DNA of 32,143 bases from Gammaproteobacteria bacterium (GCA_027452045.1 DAIDHH010000047.1:1-32143), one strand, 5' to 3'; counted from the stretch's first letter, positions 1 through 8,817 are shown. The notes: a model not told the origin generated them from the letters alone. Numbers and translations: made by a program.

Positions 1-135
1 ATTCGCTGGACGGGCATGCCGTCGTGGAAGGCCACGCTGAGTCCCCAACAGATGTGGACGCTCGCGCTTTTCCTCAAGCACATGGACAAACTGCCGCCCA
101 CGGCGGAGCAGGACTGGCAGGTGGTCACCAACTGA
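1..135 (+). CDS. c-type cytochrome, C-terminal fragment
   Basis: This open frame runs in from the left edge and stops with TGA at 133-135, leaving 44 residues. It contains TGMPSW followed by SPQQMWTLALFLKHM. That is the usual C-terminal pattern of class I cytochrome c domains: the Met of GMP is the distal haem ligand, and a final amphipathic helix carries a W..A.FLKH motif. The CXXCH haem site would lie upstream, outside the window. The protein is probably periplasmic or membrane-attached and transfers electrons, but its partner cannot be seen. It converges on the next gene with only three bases between the stop codons. The family call rests on a short tail, so the exact type of cytochrome is open. 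Confidence 0.6.
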   Translation: MRWTGMPSWKATLSPQQMWTLALFLKHMDKLPPTAEQDWQVVTN

Positions 136-138
136 GCG

Positions 139-1035
139 TCATCGGCCCGTGAAATAGGCCGGGTGATCGATGTCGGTGATGAGCCCGGGATGCTCGGGCT
201 GCCAGCGAAGGAGTGCGCGGGTTCGCTCGCTCGAGGTCGGGACATCGAAACCCGCGAACATCGCGAACCATCCGAAGTGCGCCGACGCCTCTTGCTGCGA
301 CTTCGAGACCACCCGCAGGCCAAGACGCCGGCCGATCACCGCCGCGATGTCCTTGAGCGGCACTCCCTGTTCGGCGACGGCATGGAACGGTCCTCCTTCG
401 GCGCCGCGCTCGAGTGCGAGCCGGTAGACCCGCGCGGCTTCGAGGCGATGCACCGCGGACCAACGGTTGAGTCCGTCGCCCACATAGGCGGCGATGCCCT
501 TCTCTCGTGCAATGCCGATGAGGCGCGGCACGAAGCCATGATCGCCATGTCCATGCACCGTCGGCGGCAGCCGCACGACTGCCGCACGCACGCCTCGGGC
601 CGCGAGCGCGGTGGCCGTTGTTTCGGACGCGCGCGGATAAGTCGCCGAGACCGGCACGGGCGGGTCCGATTCCGTTGCGAGGCGGCCCTGCGCCAGGAGC
701 GCCACTCCGGAGGTCACGATGAGCGGCCGGTCGGAGCCCTGGAGTGCGGCGCCGAGGGTCTCGATGGCGCGCCGGTCGTCCGCGCAGTTCTCGACAAATC
801 TCGAAAAGTCGTGATTGAAGGCGGTGTGGATCACGCCGTCCGATTCGCTGGCCCCGCGTCTGAGACTGTCCAGGTCCTCGAGCGTGCCGCGATGAGGCTC
901 GGCGCCAGCGGCACGCAAGGCCCGCGCACCCTGCTCGGAGCGAGTCAGGCCGAGCACCCGATGGCCGGCGGCGATCAGTTCATCCACGACGGCCGAGCCG
1001 ACCCAACCCGTGGCGCCAGTGACGAATACACGCAT
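139..1035 (-). CDS. atypical/extended SDR-family NAD(P)-dependent oxidoreductase
   Basis: A 298-residue Rossmann-fold protein. The N-terminus [14 protein letters not shown] carries the GxxGxxG dinucleotide-binding motif at about residues 7-13, followed by a basic TRS turn at 31-33 that would suit NADP. The usual YxxxK catalytic pair is not present in canonical form; the matching region reads YPRASE (133-138), as in atypical or epimerase-like SDRs, then [10 protein letters not shown] (153-162). Substrate unknown. The start is the ATG at 1033-1035, with GGGAGA about nine bases upstream on the minus strand; the frame stays open far upstream but runs into the divergent regulator. It is divergent from an MmyB-like regulator, a pairing typical of that regulator family, so it is probably the regulated target. 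Confidence 0.85.
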   Translation of the reverse strand: MRVFVTGATGWVGSAVVDELIAAGHRVLGLTRSEQGARALRAAGAEPHRGTLEDLDSLRRGASESDGVIHTAFNHDFSRFVENCADDRRAIETLGAALQGSDRPLIVTSGVALLAQGRLATESDPPVPVSATYPRASETTATALAARGVRAAVVRLPPTVHGHGDHGFVPRLIGIAREKGIAAYVGDGLNRWSAVHRLEAARVYRLALERGAEGGPFHAVAEQGVPLKDIAAVIGRRLGLRVVSKSQQEASAHFGWFAMFAGFDVPTSSERTRALLRWQPEHPGLITDIDHPAYFTGR

Positions 1036-1079
1036 GAGGGCATCTCCCGGTTTCGATGCCGGCCAGTGTCTGCCTTCGC

Positions 1080-1114
1080 CATTATCATGGTAAAGTAGTG
1101 ACATTATCCTGGTA
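1080..1114. promoter_or_regulatory. direct-repeat operator between SDR and MmyB-like genes
   Basis: Two near-identical 13-mers lie 22 bp apart (about two helical turns): CATTATCATGGTA at 1080-1092 and CATTATCCTGGTA at 1102-1114, differing at one position. The first copy sits in an imperfect palindrome TTATCATGGTAA (10 of 12 symmetric positions). The repeats cover the whole core of the divergent intergenic region and the second copy reaches the regulator's first codon. On the plus strand a TTATCA (1082-1087) / 17 bp / TATCCT (1105-1110) promoter can be drawn exactly over them. On the minus strand GATAAT (1081-1086) is a -10 candidate for the SDR. The inferred role is autoregulation and control of the SDR by the adjacent regulator. 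Confidence 0.6.
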
Positions 1115-1986
1115 TGATGGGTAATACGATGCGCAGCCACCCGACTCAGGCGAATGTGCTCGGGACCTATCTGAAGACCCGCCGGGAGAAACTGGATCCG
1201 GCCGCGTTCGGCTTCCCGCCGGAGCGTCGGCGCACGCCAGGGTTGCGTCGCGAGGAGGTGGCGCAGCGCGCCAACATCAGCCCGACCTGGTACACATGGC
1301 TCGAGCAGGGCCGAGGGGGCGCGCCCTCGGCCGAGGTGTTGGATCGAATCGCGCGTGCGCTCCTGCTGACGGACATCGAGCGCGAGCATCTGTTTCTGCT
1401 CGGACTGGGACGCCCGCCCGAGGCCCGCTACCAGGGGAGCGAGGGCGTCACGCCCCGGCTGCAGCGCGTGCTCGATGCATTGGAACCGACGCCCGCCCTG
1501 ATCCGCACCGCGGTATGGAATGTCATCGCCTGGAATCGCGCGGCGACCGTCATGCTGCACGACTATGGTTCGGTGCCGCCGCAGCAGCGCAACGTGCTGC
1601 GCTTCATCTTCCTCGAGCCGCGTGCGCGGGCAGCCCAGTATGACTGGCAGAGCGTCGCGCGCTTCTGCGTGGGCGCCTTCAGGGCGGACGCGGCGCGTGC
1701 GGGAGCCGCCGCGGAAGTACAGCCTCTGGTCGATGAGCTCAGCCGCCTGAGCCCGGAGTTCCGGGCGATGTGGAGTGACAATGACGTCCACAGCCATGGG
1801 GAGGGTCTCAAACACATCCGCCATCCCACTCTGGGCCGCCTGCCGTTCGAATACTCCGCATTCGCGGTCGACGGCCGCCCCGACCTCACCCTCGTCATCT
1901 ACAACCCCGTGAACCCGGCAGACCTCGACAGGATCCGCTCACTGATCCGCTCCGCTCCCGCGGATGCGTCAGTTGGCGCCGGCTGA
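1114..1986 (+). CDS. XRE-type regulator with MmyB-like ligand-binding domain
   Basis: A 290-residue transcription factor. Residues about 15-85 are a helix-turn-helix of the XRE class with the subfamily signature [18 protein letters not shown] followed by [10 protein letters not shown]. Residues about 100-280 match the MmyB-like ligand-binding domain pattern ([13 protein letters not shown]..., [11 protein letters not shown], then [15 protein letters not shown] near the end). Members of this family commonly sit beside an SDR gene, as here. ATGs at 1114, 1117 and 1129 are all possible. None has a clear Shine-Dalgarno sequence, and a promoter drawn on 1082-1110 would start transcription close to 1117, so a leaderless mRNA is plausible. 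The gene is probably self-regulated through the repeats at 1080-1114. The ligand is unknown; a fatty acid-like or other hydrophobic compound is a guess from family knowledge. Confidence 0.9.
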   Translation: MMGNTMRSHPTQANVLGTYLKTRREKLDPAAFGFPPERRRTPGLRREEVAQRANISPTWYTWLEQGRGGAPSAEVLDRIARALLLTDIEREHLFLLGLGRPPEARYQGSEGVTPRLQRVLDALEPTPALIRTAVWNVIAWNRAATVMLHDYGSVPPQQRNVLRFIFLEPRARAAQYDWQSVARFCVGAFRADAARAGAAAEVQPLVDELSRLSPEFRAMWSDNDVHSHGEGLKHIRHPTLGRLPFEYSAFAVDGRPDLTLVIYNPVNPADLDRIRSLIRSAPADASVGAG

Positions 1987-2286
1987 GCCGGCATCGGGTG
2001 GCCTGATGACCTCAACCTGTGGTGCCAAAGCCGCGAGGAAGTCGTCCGCCTCAAACAGCTGCGCCGGCGCATAGGCGCCGTCCCACGCAGAACCGCGAAC
2101 CAGCTCGAAGGCCCGCAAGGGCCGAGACACGGCAAGCCCCGTCAGGAACGGGGCGAAGGCGTGTCGGGGCAGGACTCTGATCAGGTTCTGGCCGAGAAGG
2201 TGGCCAGGCTGGAGATGTCCGGGGATTGCTGAAACCGGTCGCCGCCGCCTCGTGTTCGCGTACGGCGACCGTGTCCTGGCCGGAGC
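1969..2286 (-). pseudogene. start-less coding-like fragment, possible gene remnant
   Basis: On the minus strand an open frame of 105 codons runs from just after the stop of the membrane-protein gene (TAA, 2287-2289) to TGA at 1969-1971. It contains no ATG; the only in-frame possibilities are internal GTG, TTG or CTG codons. Its second two-thirds looks like real protein: GQNLIRVLPRHAFAPFL, then LRAFELVRGSAWDG, then QLFEADDFLAAL. Third positions are strongly G/C and first positions purine/G-rich, as in the real genes here. The first 30 codons are Arg-rich and look non-coding. I read it as the surviving C-terminal part of a gene whose 5' part was lost. The family was not recognised. It overlaps the last 18 bases of the convergent MmyB-like gene. 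Confidence 0.35.
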
Positions 2287-2682
2287 TTACGCCTGTTCCG
2301 GGGCAACTCCAGCCCGAGCGGCACTTTCGGGGATGCGGCGAGCCAGCGCATGCCCCAGCCCCATCGCGATGAGGCCAACGAGCAGATGGACCGATTGGAT
2401 CACCCAATGCAGGGAGCCCGGCATCAGTTGCAGCTGCGCCATGCCGAGCGCGGGCACGATGAGACTCCACAGGAGGACGACGAGCGCGAGTCCTCGATTC
2501 GAGCGCGCAAAGAGGGCAATGCCGGCCAGAACCCACAGGCAGACCACGAAAAGCATGCCGAGCAGCATGTGCAGGGGCAGAAGATCGAACGCCCGGCCGC
2601 TCCAGAAGAGAATCCCCAGCACGATGAGCGCGAGGCCCAGGAGACTCAGCAGTAGACGCGCGATGAGAACGGTACGTTTCAC
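2287..2682 (-). CDS. small four-helix inner-membrane protein of unknown function
   Basis: 131 residues, with four hydrophobic helices at about 5-27, 36-58, 64-85 and 94-115 joined by very short loops. The N-terminus is basic (MKRTVLIAR), and the C-terminal tail of about 20 residues is polar. Histidines fall in or beside helices 2 and 4 (H38, H92, H99, H111). That arrangement could bind haem or metal, but no family motif was recognised, so this is only a suggestion. The start is GTG (2680-2682) with GAGAGG ending five to six bases upstream. A possible promoter lies at 2749-2777. The downstream stretch on the same strand holds a decayed fragment, so the gene appears to be transcribed alone. Confidence 0.7.
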   Translation of the reverse strand: MKRTVLIARLLLSLLGLALIVLGILFWSGRAFDLLPLHMLLGMLFVVCLWVLAGIALFARSNRGLALVVLLWSLIVPALGMAQLQLMPGSLHWVIQSVHLLVGLIAMGLGHALARRIPESAARAGVAPEQA

Positions 2683-2748
2683 GATAACCTCTCACGGGGC
2701 TGCGCGGTCCTCAGATCCGCGCTTGCCCATCAAAGCGACCATGCGCGG

Positions 2749-2777
2749 AGTATAGCGAATGTGAAGGCGCGGCAAGT
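2749..2777 (-). promoter_or_regulatory. possible promoter of the small membrane-protein gene
   Basis: Reading the minus strand, TATACT (2749-2754) is a good -10 match. It is preceded at 17 bp by a weak -35 (ACTTGC, 2772-2777), or at 15 bp by TTGCCG. It would give a leader of about 60 bases before the GTG start at 2682. Otherwise the 222-bp divergent gap 2683-2904 holds only a TAAGAT (-10-like, plus strand, 2866-2871) in front of the methyltransferase gene. Confidence 0.3.
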
Positions 2778-2904
2778 TCCAAAGGCGGCGCGCGCATGCC
2801 TCGTGGGCCGCTGGCGGATCCGCGTGGAGCGCGCGCGGAGCAGGCTGCCGCGGCGCGCCGTCGCGTAAGATGCGGTGGTTGGAAGTGCGATCGTGGGGTG
2901 AGGC

Positions 2905-3828
2905 GTGGCGAGTATCGAGAACGTCCCTATGTCGGACCTTTGGTCGCAATGGCTGCTGCACGGGCGCCATGCGGATGATCCGCGCCTGCAGGAGGCCATG
3001 CGCGCCGTCGTCGACCGTTACATCGACCGTGTGCTCGAGGGCGCACAACTCACGGCCGGTCAGACGCTGGTGGACGTTGGTACGGGCGAGGGCTTGGTCG
3101 CATTTCGCGCCATGGAGCGCGTTGGTCACTCGTTGCGTGCATGGCTGACCGACGTGTCGGAGCCGATGCTGCAACACGCGCGCGCCCAGGCCGAGGTGCG
3201 CGGCGTTCTCGGCCAGTGCTCGTTCCTTCGTTGCCCGGCGGACCGTCTCGAGGGCATCGGCGATGCCTCCGCAGACGCTGTCACAACACGCTCCGTGCTG
3301 GCGTACGTGGCCGATAAGACTGGCGCGCTGCGCGAATTCCACCGTGTCTTGAGGCCGGGCGGCAGGATCTCCCTCGGCGAGCCGCTCTTCCAGGACGATG
3401 CGGTGGAGGCGAAGGCGATCAAGGCGGTCATCGACTCGCATCCGGCCCAAGGGGTGAGTCCGCTCTTGATCCTGCTGCATCGGTGGAAGGCGGCGCAGTT
3501 CCCGGATTCCGCGGACAAGATCAGCGCCAGTCCGATCACCGGTTACGGCGAGCGTGACCTGCTGCGCTTTGCGCAGGAGGCCGGATTCCTCGAGCTGCAC
3601 CTCGAGCTGCACATCGACACAGGACCCTCGATCGTGCGCACCTGGGATGCGTTCATACACAGCTCCCCGCACCCACTCGCCCCGACCTTGAGCCGCATCA
3701 TGAGCGAGCAGTTCACGGCCGCGGAGCGGGAGTATTTCGAGCGCAGCATGCGGCCGGTCATCGAGAGTCCGAGCGCGGTCAGCACCGACCGCATGGTGTA
3801 CCTCACGGCGCGCAAGGCACTCGCCTGA
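2905..3828 (+). CDS. class I SAM-dependent methyltransferase
   Basis: 307 residues with a class I methyltransferase core. Motif I is LVDVGTGEGLVAF (about 55-67), which binds S-adenosylmethionine; LTDVSEPML follows as the acidic second strand, then AVTTRSVLAYVADK at the strand-4 position and FHRVLRPGGRISLGEP as the strand-5 region. This is the UbiE/Methyltransf_11 type layout. The C-terminal third (about 200-300) is extra and may shape the substrate pocket. The substrate cannot be predicted. The start is GTG at 2905 with GGGGTGAGG just upstream; the first ATG (2929, MSDLWSQW) lacks a ribosome site. It stands alone, convergent with the molybdate transporter operon. Confidence 0.85.
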   Translation: MASIENVPMSDLWSQWLLHGRHADDPRLQEAMRAVVDRYIDRVLEGAQLTAGQTLVDVGTGEGLVAFRAMERVGHSLRAWLTDVSEPMLQHARAQAEVRGVLGQCSFLRCPADRLEGIGDASADAVTTRSVLAYVADKTGALREFHRVLRPGGRISLGEPLFQDDAVEAKAIKAVIDSHPAQGVSPLLILLHRWKAAQFPDSADKISASPITGYGERDLLRFAQEAGFLELHLELHIDTGPSIVRTWDAFIHSSPHPLAPTLSRIMSEQFTAAEREYFERSMRPVIESPSAVSTDRMVYLTARKALA

Positions 3829-3850
3829 GCCGGGCAGAGCAAGCAGATTC

Positions 3851-3867
3851 CCTGCCGACGGGGCAGG
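3851..3867. terminator. hairpin between convergent genes
   Basis: CCTGCC (3851-3856) pairs perfectly with GGCAGG (3862-3867) over a five-base loop, in the 66-bp gap between the methyltransferase stop and the transporter stop. There is no T-run on either strand. It is therefore at best a weak or Rho-assisted terminator serving both directions. Confidence 0.3.
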
Positions 3868-3894
3868 CCGGGCAATCCTGACCCGACGGCCGAG

Positions 3895-5721
3895 TCACGC
3901 GAGCGGCCAGACCTGCACGCGATCGGGATCGATGTCGAAGCGGCAAGGCGCACCCGGGGGCAGATCGTTCCCTCCGGTCACCTTCAGGCACGTGCTTCCG
4001 AAGCGGACCAGGCGCTGCGGGGTCGGATGCACGAGGATCGCCTCCACCGTGCCCTGGTGCGCGCCATCGGGTCTTATCCAGGTCCGGTCCGGCGGGATGC
4101 TCCAGCCCACCCGGCCCGGCCGCAGCGGCGGTCCGGCGACCTCGATCGAGGCGCCATTGCCCACATCGATCCGACTCTCGCCCGCGGCAACGCCTTGCGC
4201 GGGGTTGTCAGCCCCAAGCAGCCGCGCGGCCAGCTCGCTCGCGGGTCGCCGCAAGACGTCGCGCGTGGCGCCGCACTGCAGCGGGCGTCCCCTGTCGAGA
4301 ATGAGAATCTCATCGGCCAGGAGTGCCGCCTCCTGCGGATCGTGCGTCACCAGCAGCGTGATGCCTTCGATCTCATCCTGCAGACCGAGGAGCACCTGGC
4401 GAAGCAGCGCGCGCAAGGGAGTGTCGAGCGCGGAGAATGGCTCATCCAACAGCATCAGGTCCGCAGGTCTCACCAGGGCCCGCGCGAGCGCGACGCGCTG
4501 CTGCTGTCCGAGCGACAGCTGCGCCGGGCGCCGGTGCTCGAGGCCGGAAAGGCCCAGTCTCTCGATCCAATGGGCCGCCGCACCCGGGTGCGCGCCCACC
4601 GGGAAGCGCAACTGCCCCGCGATATCCAGGTGCGGAAACAGGCCATAGCTTTGCGGCACGTAGGCCACCGCCCGCGCCGCGGGGCTGCGGTGTGAGAGCT
4701 CCCGCCGGCCTATCCTGACGGCCGCCCGATCGGGACGCTCGAGCCCGGCGATCAGTTTCAGCGTGAGCGATTTGCCGCACCCCGAGGGGCCGAGGATCGC
4801 GAGTCGGCGCGAACGAGGCTGCCAGGCGACCGCAAGTTGGAATCCCTCGAGACGCTTCTCGACATCGATCGCGAGCTGCGGCGGATCCGCCGGTGGTCCC
4901 GCCTTGCGGGGTTCGGGGCGAATGGTCTCGGGCAAGGTCTGCAACGTCGTTGGGGCCGTGCGCCCGGCGCCGCGCGAGGCGAACGCGCCGCTCAATGCCA
5001 TCACCGCCAGGGCCAGGGCGAGCGCGGGCAACAGCACGGGCAGCATGGCCGGCAGACCCTGCGCTCCGAAGGCGACGAAGGTGTAGACCGGGAGCGAGTA
5101 CGGGTGGTAGGCGACCATGACGGTGGCCCCAAATTCGCCGAAGGCGCGCAGCCACGCGAGGAGCAGGCCGGCGAGGAGCGAGGGCCTCACGACGGCGAGA
5201 CTGACCCGCCAGAACACCTCGAGCGGACCTCGGCCGAGCGTGGCCGCGACTTCCTCCAGTGCCGGATCCATGGCGGCGAATGCCGAGCGAGCCGCGATGA
5301 TCACGAACGGCGCCGCGACGAAGGCCTCCGCCAGCACGATGCCCGCGAACGAGTCGGTCAGCGCGCCGTGCGTGAGATGGCCGAGCGGGGAGTCGTATCC
5401 GACGAGGAACAGCAGCAGCACCCCGCTCGCAAGCGGCGGCAGCGCCAGGGGCAACTGCACCAGAAAGCCGAGCAGTGACATCGCACGGCCCGGCCGGCGT
5501 GCCAGGAGATATCCCAATGGAACGCCGAGCAGGGCGACCAGGGCGGTGGCGGTCGTGGCGCTGGCGAGAGAGATTTCGCACGCATGGATCAGGGTGGCGT
5601 AGTCGACCGAGCGCCAGCGGGCCAAAGCCGCCTGCTGTACGCCTGCGACGAGCGGTGCGATGAGGTATACCGCCAGCAGCCCCGCGAGCCATGGCAGTGG
5701 CGAGGCTACCTTGCGGTTCAT
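3895..5721 (-). CDS. molybdate/tungstate ABC transporter, permease-ATPase fusion
   Basis: 608 residues joining two proteins that are normally separate. Residues 1-250 are a ModB/WtpB-type permease with about five to six membrane helices and the cytoplasmic EAA coupling loop (EEVAATLGRGPLEVF, 157-170). A Pro-rich linker spans 250-282. Residues 283-505 are the ATPase: Walker A GPSGCGKS (311-318), Q-loop Gln357, signature LSLGQ (402-406, a variant of LSGGQ), Walker B LMLLDEP (422-428), D-loop SALD and switch His460. Residues about 550-605 resemble a TOBE oxyanion-sensing domain. It would import molybdate or tungstate across the inner membrane with ATP. The ATG lies four bases after the binding-protein stop, so the two are co-transcribed, behind a ModE-type operator. 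Because the frame is continuous through the linker, the fusion looks genuine rather than a sequencing artefact. Confidence 0.9.
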   Translation of the reverse strand: MNRKVASPLPWLAGLLAVYLIAPLVAGVQQAALARWRSVDYATLIHACEISLASATTATALVALLGVPLGYLLARRPGRAMSLLGFLVQLPLALPPLASGVLLLFLVGYDSPLGHLTHGALTDSFAGIVLAEAFVAAPFVIIAARSAFAAMDPALEEVAATLGRGPLEVFWRVSLAVVRPSLLAGLLLAWLRAFGEFGATVMVAYHPYSLPVYTFVAFGAQGLPAMLPVLLPALALALAVMALSGAFASRGAGRTAPTTLQTLPETIRPEPRKAGPPADPPQLAIDVEKRLEGFQLAVAWQPRSRRLAILGPSGCGKSLTLKLIAGLERPDRAAVRIGRRELSHRSPAARAVAYVPQSYGLFPHLDIAGQLRFPVGAHPGAAAHWIERLGLSGLEHRRPAQLSLGQQQRVALARALVRPADLMLLDEPFSALDTPLRALLRQVLLGLQDEIEGITLLVTHDPQEAALLADEILILDRGRPLQCGATRDVLRRPASELAARLLGADNPAQGVAAGESRIDVGNGASIEVAGPPLRPGRVGWSIPPDRTWIRPDGAHQGTVEAILVHPTPQRLVRFGSTCLKVTGGNDLPPGAPCRFDIDPDRVQVWPLA

Positions 5722-5725
5722 CGCG

Positions 5726-6595
5726 TCATTTTAACAACGTCCGGATCCGGCTCGGCAGTGTGGCGGTGTCACCCGTGACCTCGAGCGTCCGCAGAGCCAG
5801 GCCGTGCTCTTTCATCAGAGCGCGGCCCTCGGGACCGAGCAGAAAGGCCACGAACGCCTGCGCGGCGCGCGGCTCTGGCGCGTCACGCACGATGGCGACC
5901 GTGTAGAGCGCCTTCGGCGTGATGGCCGGAGGAAGCCCGATGGCCGGGATGTGCGCGTCCGAGGTCTCGGTCGAATAGAAGAACCCTGCATCGAGCTCCC
6001 CTGACTGCAGTCTTCCGACCAACGCCTCTTCCGGCAGGACTTGCGCGGGGTTCTCGGGCGCGCCGAGCACCCGGCGCGCCAGTCCCGCGATGTGGTAGTA
6101 GGCCTGCGCCTGGCGCATCAGGCGCACTGTCAGGGCGCCCTTGGGATCGAGCTTGGGGTCGGTCCGTCCGAGGCGGATCCCCGGAGTCTGCACGAGCTGG
6201 TACCAGGGCCGGGTTCCGAAGGCCGCTGCGAATCGGCTCGATGGGTTGTACCCGATGACCAGCGGCGACTGGGCGAAGGTGATGTACCAGCGTACCCAGT
6301 CGCCGTGGTGTGGCCCCATCAACAGGCGGTTGACGCGCGGCGCCGCGCTCACGAATACATCGGCCCGCCGCAGCCCCCCCCGGATCTCGTTCGCGAGCAG
6401 CTTCGAGCCGCTGGCATAGCCCCGGAAGTGATCGCCGCTCTCGCGATCGAAGGCCGGCCCGATGTGATGCTCCATCAGATTGACGAGCGATCCGGCGTAG
6501 AGCACCGCGACGTCGCCGTGGGCACAGGCGGCCCGGGGGGACAGAGCCAGGAGCGCCCCCAGCATCGTGGCGGCAATGGCGCGGGTGATGGACAA
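5726..6595 (-). CDS. molybdate/tungstate ABC transporter substrate-binding protein (WtpA/ModA-like)
   Basis: 289 residues. A signal peptide covers about residues 1-25 (basic start, hydrophobic core, AACA before HGD), so the protein is periplasmic. The mature part has features of the WtpA-like branch of molybdate/tungstate-binding proteins: VLYAGSLVNLME (31-42), ASGSKLLANEIRGG with RRADVFVSA (61-84), and GRTDPKLDPKGALT (143-156). Tungstate or molybdate would bind in the cleft between the two lobes and be delivered to the fused permease/ATPase encoded four bases downstream. The start is TTG at 6593-6595, with AAGGGAG seven bases upstream (6603-6609). An in-frame ATG at codon 11 would truncate the signal peptide. 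A perfect ModE-type palindrome sits 15 bases upstream of the start codon. Whether molybdate or tungstate is preferred is not decided by the sequence. Confidence 0.85.
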   Translation of the reverse strand: MSITRAIAATMLGALLALSPRAACAHGDVAVLYAGSLVNLMEHHIGPAFDRESGDHFRGYASGSKLLANEIRGGLRRADVFVSAAPRVNRLLMGPHHGDWVRWYITFAQSPLVIGYNPSSRFAAAFGTRPWYQLVQTPGIRLGRTDPKLDPKGALTVRLMRQAQAYYHIAGLARRVLGAPENPAQVLPEEALVGRLQSGELDAGFFYSTETSDAHIPAIGLPPAITPKALYTVAIVRDAPEPRAAQAFVAFLLGPEGRALMKEHGLALRTLEVTGDTATLPSRIRTLLK

Positions 6596-6610
6596 GAGCG
6601 TGCTCCCTTG

Positions 6611-6636
6611 GCGCTATATTCAACTAAATATAGCGC
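6611..6636. promoter_or_regulatory. ModE-type operator of the molybdate/tungstate operon
   Basis: A perfect inverted repeat: GCGCTATATT (6611-6620), a six-base spacer, and AATATAGCGC (6627-6636). The arms and spacing match the known ModE site layout, in which CGnTATATT and its mirror are separated by six bases, as in the E. coli modA operator. It is AT-rich in an otherwise GC-rich region and directly precedes the Shine-Dalgarno and TTG start of the binding-protein gene. The right arm contains TATATT on the minus strand, a plausible -10, so bound ModE would block the promoter when molybdate is plentiful. No modE gene lies in the window. Confidence 0.85.
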
Positions 6637-6706
6637 ACCGTCGAACGGACCTGTCCTGAATTCGAACGGCCCCTTGGAACGAGGCTGCCCGGCGATCGCG
6701 CAGCGA

Positions 6707-7693
<987 letters not shown>

Positions 7694-7710
7694 CTATCAG
7701 ATTACCGAAA

Positions 7711-8775
7711 ATGGATGATAATACCGGCCCTCTCAGGCCTGCCCTCACCCCCCCCCCGCCCGCCTTGAAGCTCACGCCGGACTCGCTCAATACCCACCTC
7801 GGGCAGAAGCTCCTGCCGGCCTATCTCATCTCGGGTGACGAACCCCTGCTCACTGGCGAGGCGGCTGACGCTGTGCGCGCACGGGCGCGGGCGGCCGGCT
7901 TCAGCGAGCGGGAAGTGCATTTTCTCGAGCGGGGCTCGGACTGGGATGACGTTCGCGCCTCCGCGGGCAATCTGTCGCTGTTCGGCTCGCGCAAGCTCCT
8001 CGAAGTGCGTCTGCCCACCGGACGGCCCGGCGCGGCCGGTGGCGCCACCCTGGTCTCCCTGATCGAGCGGGGTGACCCGGACACGGTACTGCTCATCCTG
8101 ACCCCGCGACTCGATCGCGAGCTGCAGGCGGCGCAGTGGGTGAAGGCCATCGAAAGCCACGGCGCCTGGGTTCAGGTGTGGCCGGTGGAGGCGGACAAGC
8201 TGGTCGCCTGGCTGCGGGGCCGCTGCCGACGCGCCGGGCTGGATCTCGCGGATGAGGCGATCGAGGTGCTCGCCGAGCGCACCGAGGGCAACCTCCTCGC
8301 CGCCCACCAGGAGCTCGAGAAGCTGCATCTGCTGGGCGCGAAGGGCCGCATCGGCGCCGACGAGGTGCTTTCGGGCGTCGCCGACAGTGCGCGCTTCGAT
8401 GTCTTCCGGCTGTCCGAGGCGGTGCTCGAAGGCGCGCCAGAACGCGCCCTGCGAGTGCTGTCGGGTCTGCGTGCCGAGGGAACCGAGGCCACGCTCGTGC
8501 TATGGGCGTTGAACAAGGCGCTGCGCGATCTGTGGGGCACGCTGGCCCAGCCGGCGGGGCGCCCGCGGGGCTGGCAGCGCCAGAGCGCGGCCCTCGAGAA
8601 GGCCGTGCGCCGCGCGCCCCGCCTGTCCTTCCACGCCCTCTCGGTGCGCGCGGCGCGCGCCGATCGCATGATCAAGGGGCGCCTGCGAGGCGACCCCTGG
8701 GACGAAATGGCGCTCCTCGCAACCGATCTGTGCGGACGGTCCGCAGTCCCCGCGCCCCGATCGATGTTCAGCTAA
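7711..8775 (+). CDS. holA: DNA polymerase III subunit delta
   Basis: The clamp-loader delta subunit, which opens the beta sliding clamp during replication. The N-terminal region KLLPAYLISGDEPLLTGEAAD is the conserved start of HolA proteins. FLERGSDWDD, LSLFGSRKLLEVRLP, and later RTEGNLLAAHQELEKLHLL and DSARFDVFRLSEAVLEG are further family blocks. The coordinates use the ATG at 7711 (354 aa). HolA proteins usually begin close to the KLTPDSLNTHL segment, which here would be a TTG at 7765 (336 aa). The residues between are Pro/Leu-rich and encoded over a run of ten Cs (7748-7757), and neither start has a good ribosome site. It is the first gene of the rightward holA-nadD-rsfS-rlmH-maf-rng run. 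Confidence 0.93.
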   Translation: MDDNTGPLRPALTPPPPALKLTPDSLNTHLGQKLLPAYLISGDEPLLTGEAADAVRARARAAGFSEREVHFLERGSDWDDVRASAGNLSLFGSRKLLEVRLPTGRPGAAGGATLVSLIERGDPDTVLLILTPRLDRELQAAQWVKAIESHGAWVQVWPVEADKLVAWLRGRCRRAGLDLADEAIEVLAERTEGNLLAAHQELEKLHLLGAKGRIGADEVLSGVADSARFDVFRLSEAVLEGAPERALRVLSGLRAEGTEATLVLWALNKALRDLWGTLAQPAGRPRGWQRQSAALEKAVRRAPRLSFHALSVRAARADRMIKGRLRGDPWDEMALLATDLCGRSAVPAPRSMFS

Positions 8776-8817
8776 CCTAGCCCCGTGCCCGAGCGCACGG
8801 ACAGATCTCAGAAATCC

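Noticed and set aside
139..1824. 561-codon reading of the SDR frame through the regulator
   Set aside because: Only the last 298 codons, from ATG 1035, resemble an SDR; the rest is antisense to the MmyB-like gene.
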